Shown one piece after another: positions 62,503 through 64,000 of a stretch of 64,000 nt of DNA. The DNA is taken from positions 1-64,000 of the forward strand of contig JABVXU010000145.1 of NCBI GenBank assembly GCA_013365365.1, given 5' to 3'. A program made the translations under genes and the position numbers. The stretch's first letter is position 1, and each line of letters begins with the position of its first letter. Below the pieces are notes generated by a model that was not told the DNA's origin, searched no databases, and saw only the letters and a program-made list of their open reading frames with translations. This stretch comes from Cruorifilaria tuberocauda (taxonomy: Eukaryota > Nematoda > Chromadorea > Rhabditida > Onchocercidae).

Positions 62503-64000
62503 CTTTCAAAACAGTTCTGCAACAACTTATTAGCATAAGTTTTCAATTTTTGTACTTTCAAGTTTTTTGATCTAGCTTCTAGTTCGATAAAAGCACGTTT
62601 AAATAAGCAATTAAACAACTGATGAATTCTACATATTTCAGAAATACATCCTCTAAACTATAGGTATATATTTGTAATTCTACCACTGTATAAGATTTAA
62701 CAGACCATGCTATTATTTTACAGCAAAGTATAAATTAATTTAGAATATGGTGAAAGTACATGATGTAAGTAGTAGGGAAGAAACGACATCATGAAAATTA
62801 TCAAGGACATATATTTCACATCGATTTAATGTGATATCCCGCTGGGATCTGGGTAACAGTAATACAAATTTGTGATGTATTGATTTCATGTTTTAAATTT
62901 TAGATATATAATGTATCGAAAAATGGTAAAAATGTAATACCGTTGAAGCGATTACTTGTGATTATGTTCATTGTTGGATATTTGGGATTTAAGAATGTAG
63001 AATAACTGATTGATTAGTTCAAGTTAAAAGAACTTTCCTCTAATAAGTTGTTGACTTTAATTTTATTCAAAAGAAAAAGAATAACAAAACGGTAAACTTA
63101 GTAGAGAAAAATATATGATAAAAGACTATATGAAGTGACTTTTAAAGATTTAAGGTGATATAACAGAAATTAGGGTACAGTAGTACTTTACAAAAATAGC
63201 TTAATTATCTTCTATTATTTCATACTAGTATATATAAAGTGAAGCTTAAGATATAAAATTTAGAAATTCAAGAGTTATAGAAAGCAAGACTTAAATAACA
63301 ATAATTTGTCATGATAATAATAGCAATAGTGTTGCTATTAAATAATATTAGCATTAATGACAGTGAAAAGTCAAAGTATTATATAAGAATAAAAGTCCAG
63401 ATTTGGGGATGAATGATTGTTAGTAGTAGTAATCTTATGTTGATTTAGTTTTTTTTTCGATTCACCCAGGCGGCGCCTCTCGTCTTCCATAGACATATTT
63501 CATCTTCAGGAGAAACTTAATGATAAGATAAATCATTATGACTTTTCCATCTTAGCAACATCAGTTAAATAGTCGTTGTAAATTGCGGAAGCATTTTAAA
63601 AATCTTCTTAACAACAGGTATAAAGATATCGTTATGTTGATCTTGTTTTAATATGATTGCATATATATATATATATATATATATAAATCATTGAATGAAC
63701 GAATAAAGATAAGGTAAGTACCATTGAAAGACAGGAAAGAAATGAAAATGAAATTGAATTTATATCTTAATCATTTTAACTTATGCTGCTCTGCTTAAAT
63801 TAGTTCCTTCTGTTATTTTCTTCCAATTTGCTACAAATGTTTTCATGTAAAAGAAACTCCTTATTTATTAAGAAATTTTAGTTGAATCTTCAAATATTTT
63901 CATTTTCAACTATTAAATTTCAATTCTTTTCTTAATTCGTAGCTATTGATCAGCGGTTTTTCTTTGACAAAAAATTGATTTACTTTTAAATATTACTACA
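62503..64000. other. 5' flank of SOWAH, nothing firmly recognised
   Basis: A TTGCAG acceptor 14 bases before the ATG at 62,502 could be a spliced-leader trans-splice site. A short minus-strand ATG frame near 63,465-63,500 (MSMEDERRRL, then a GTGAAT donor) could be an upstream first exon, but I found no in-phase link. No other coding signal was seen. Confidence 0.35.
63661..63686 (+). repeat. (TA)n microsatellite
   Basis: Pure TA run of about twelve units. Confidence 0.9.

Noticed and set aside
1..64000. CRISPR arrays, prokaryotic operons, tRNA, rRNA or a full-length transposon.
   Set aside because: None of the tandem repeats has regular spacer structure, there is no transposase or reverse-transcriptase motif in any frame I read, and no cloverleaf or rRNA-like segment was recognised.

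Overview
The window looks like nuclear DNA of a nematode. It is very AT-rich, the genes are split into many short exons, and most introns end in a TTTCAG-type acceptor, the nematode consensus. A filarial or other spirurid worm is my best inference from base composition and the loose gene spacing, but the sequence alone does not prove it. There are no prokaryotic features, rRNA, tRNA or CRISPR arrays.

Layout. 1-7,035 is repeat-rich non-coding DNA. 7,103-11,209 (+) is a nine-exon gene for a MATH/BTB-like protein. It converges on a minus-strand gene at 11,803-16,752, a LAS1 homologue (HEPN nuclease of pre-rRNA ITS2 processing) rebuilt from 12 exons, one of whose introns appears to be GC-AG. Upstream on the same strand, 18,728-25,938, is the ceramide transfer protein CERT (PH domain, FFAT-like motif, START domain). 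A 39-bp-unit minisatellite (26,704-27,035) lies behind its 5' end. From 27,036 to about 52,780 there is a 26-kb stretch with no convincing gene; it is full of GA/CT tracts, GATAAT-type repeats and small tandem or dispersed duplications, with two or three protein-like islands. 53,383-62,502 (-) holds a Sosondowah-family (SOWAH) ankyrin-repeat gene whose ankyrin block is clear and whose middle and 3' end are only partly resolved. 62,503-64,000 holds nothing I can call.

How the genes relate. CERT and LAS1 are co-oriented, about 2 kb apart, so an operon is possible but unproven. They act in different processes: ceramide transport at ER-Golgi contacts, and maturation of 60S ribosomal subunits. Exon joins were judged by codon phase across introns; for LAS1 and the MATH/BTB gene all joins are phase-consistent from ATG to stop. 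Family assignments rest on remembered family features; no database search was run.
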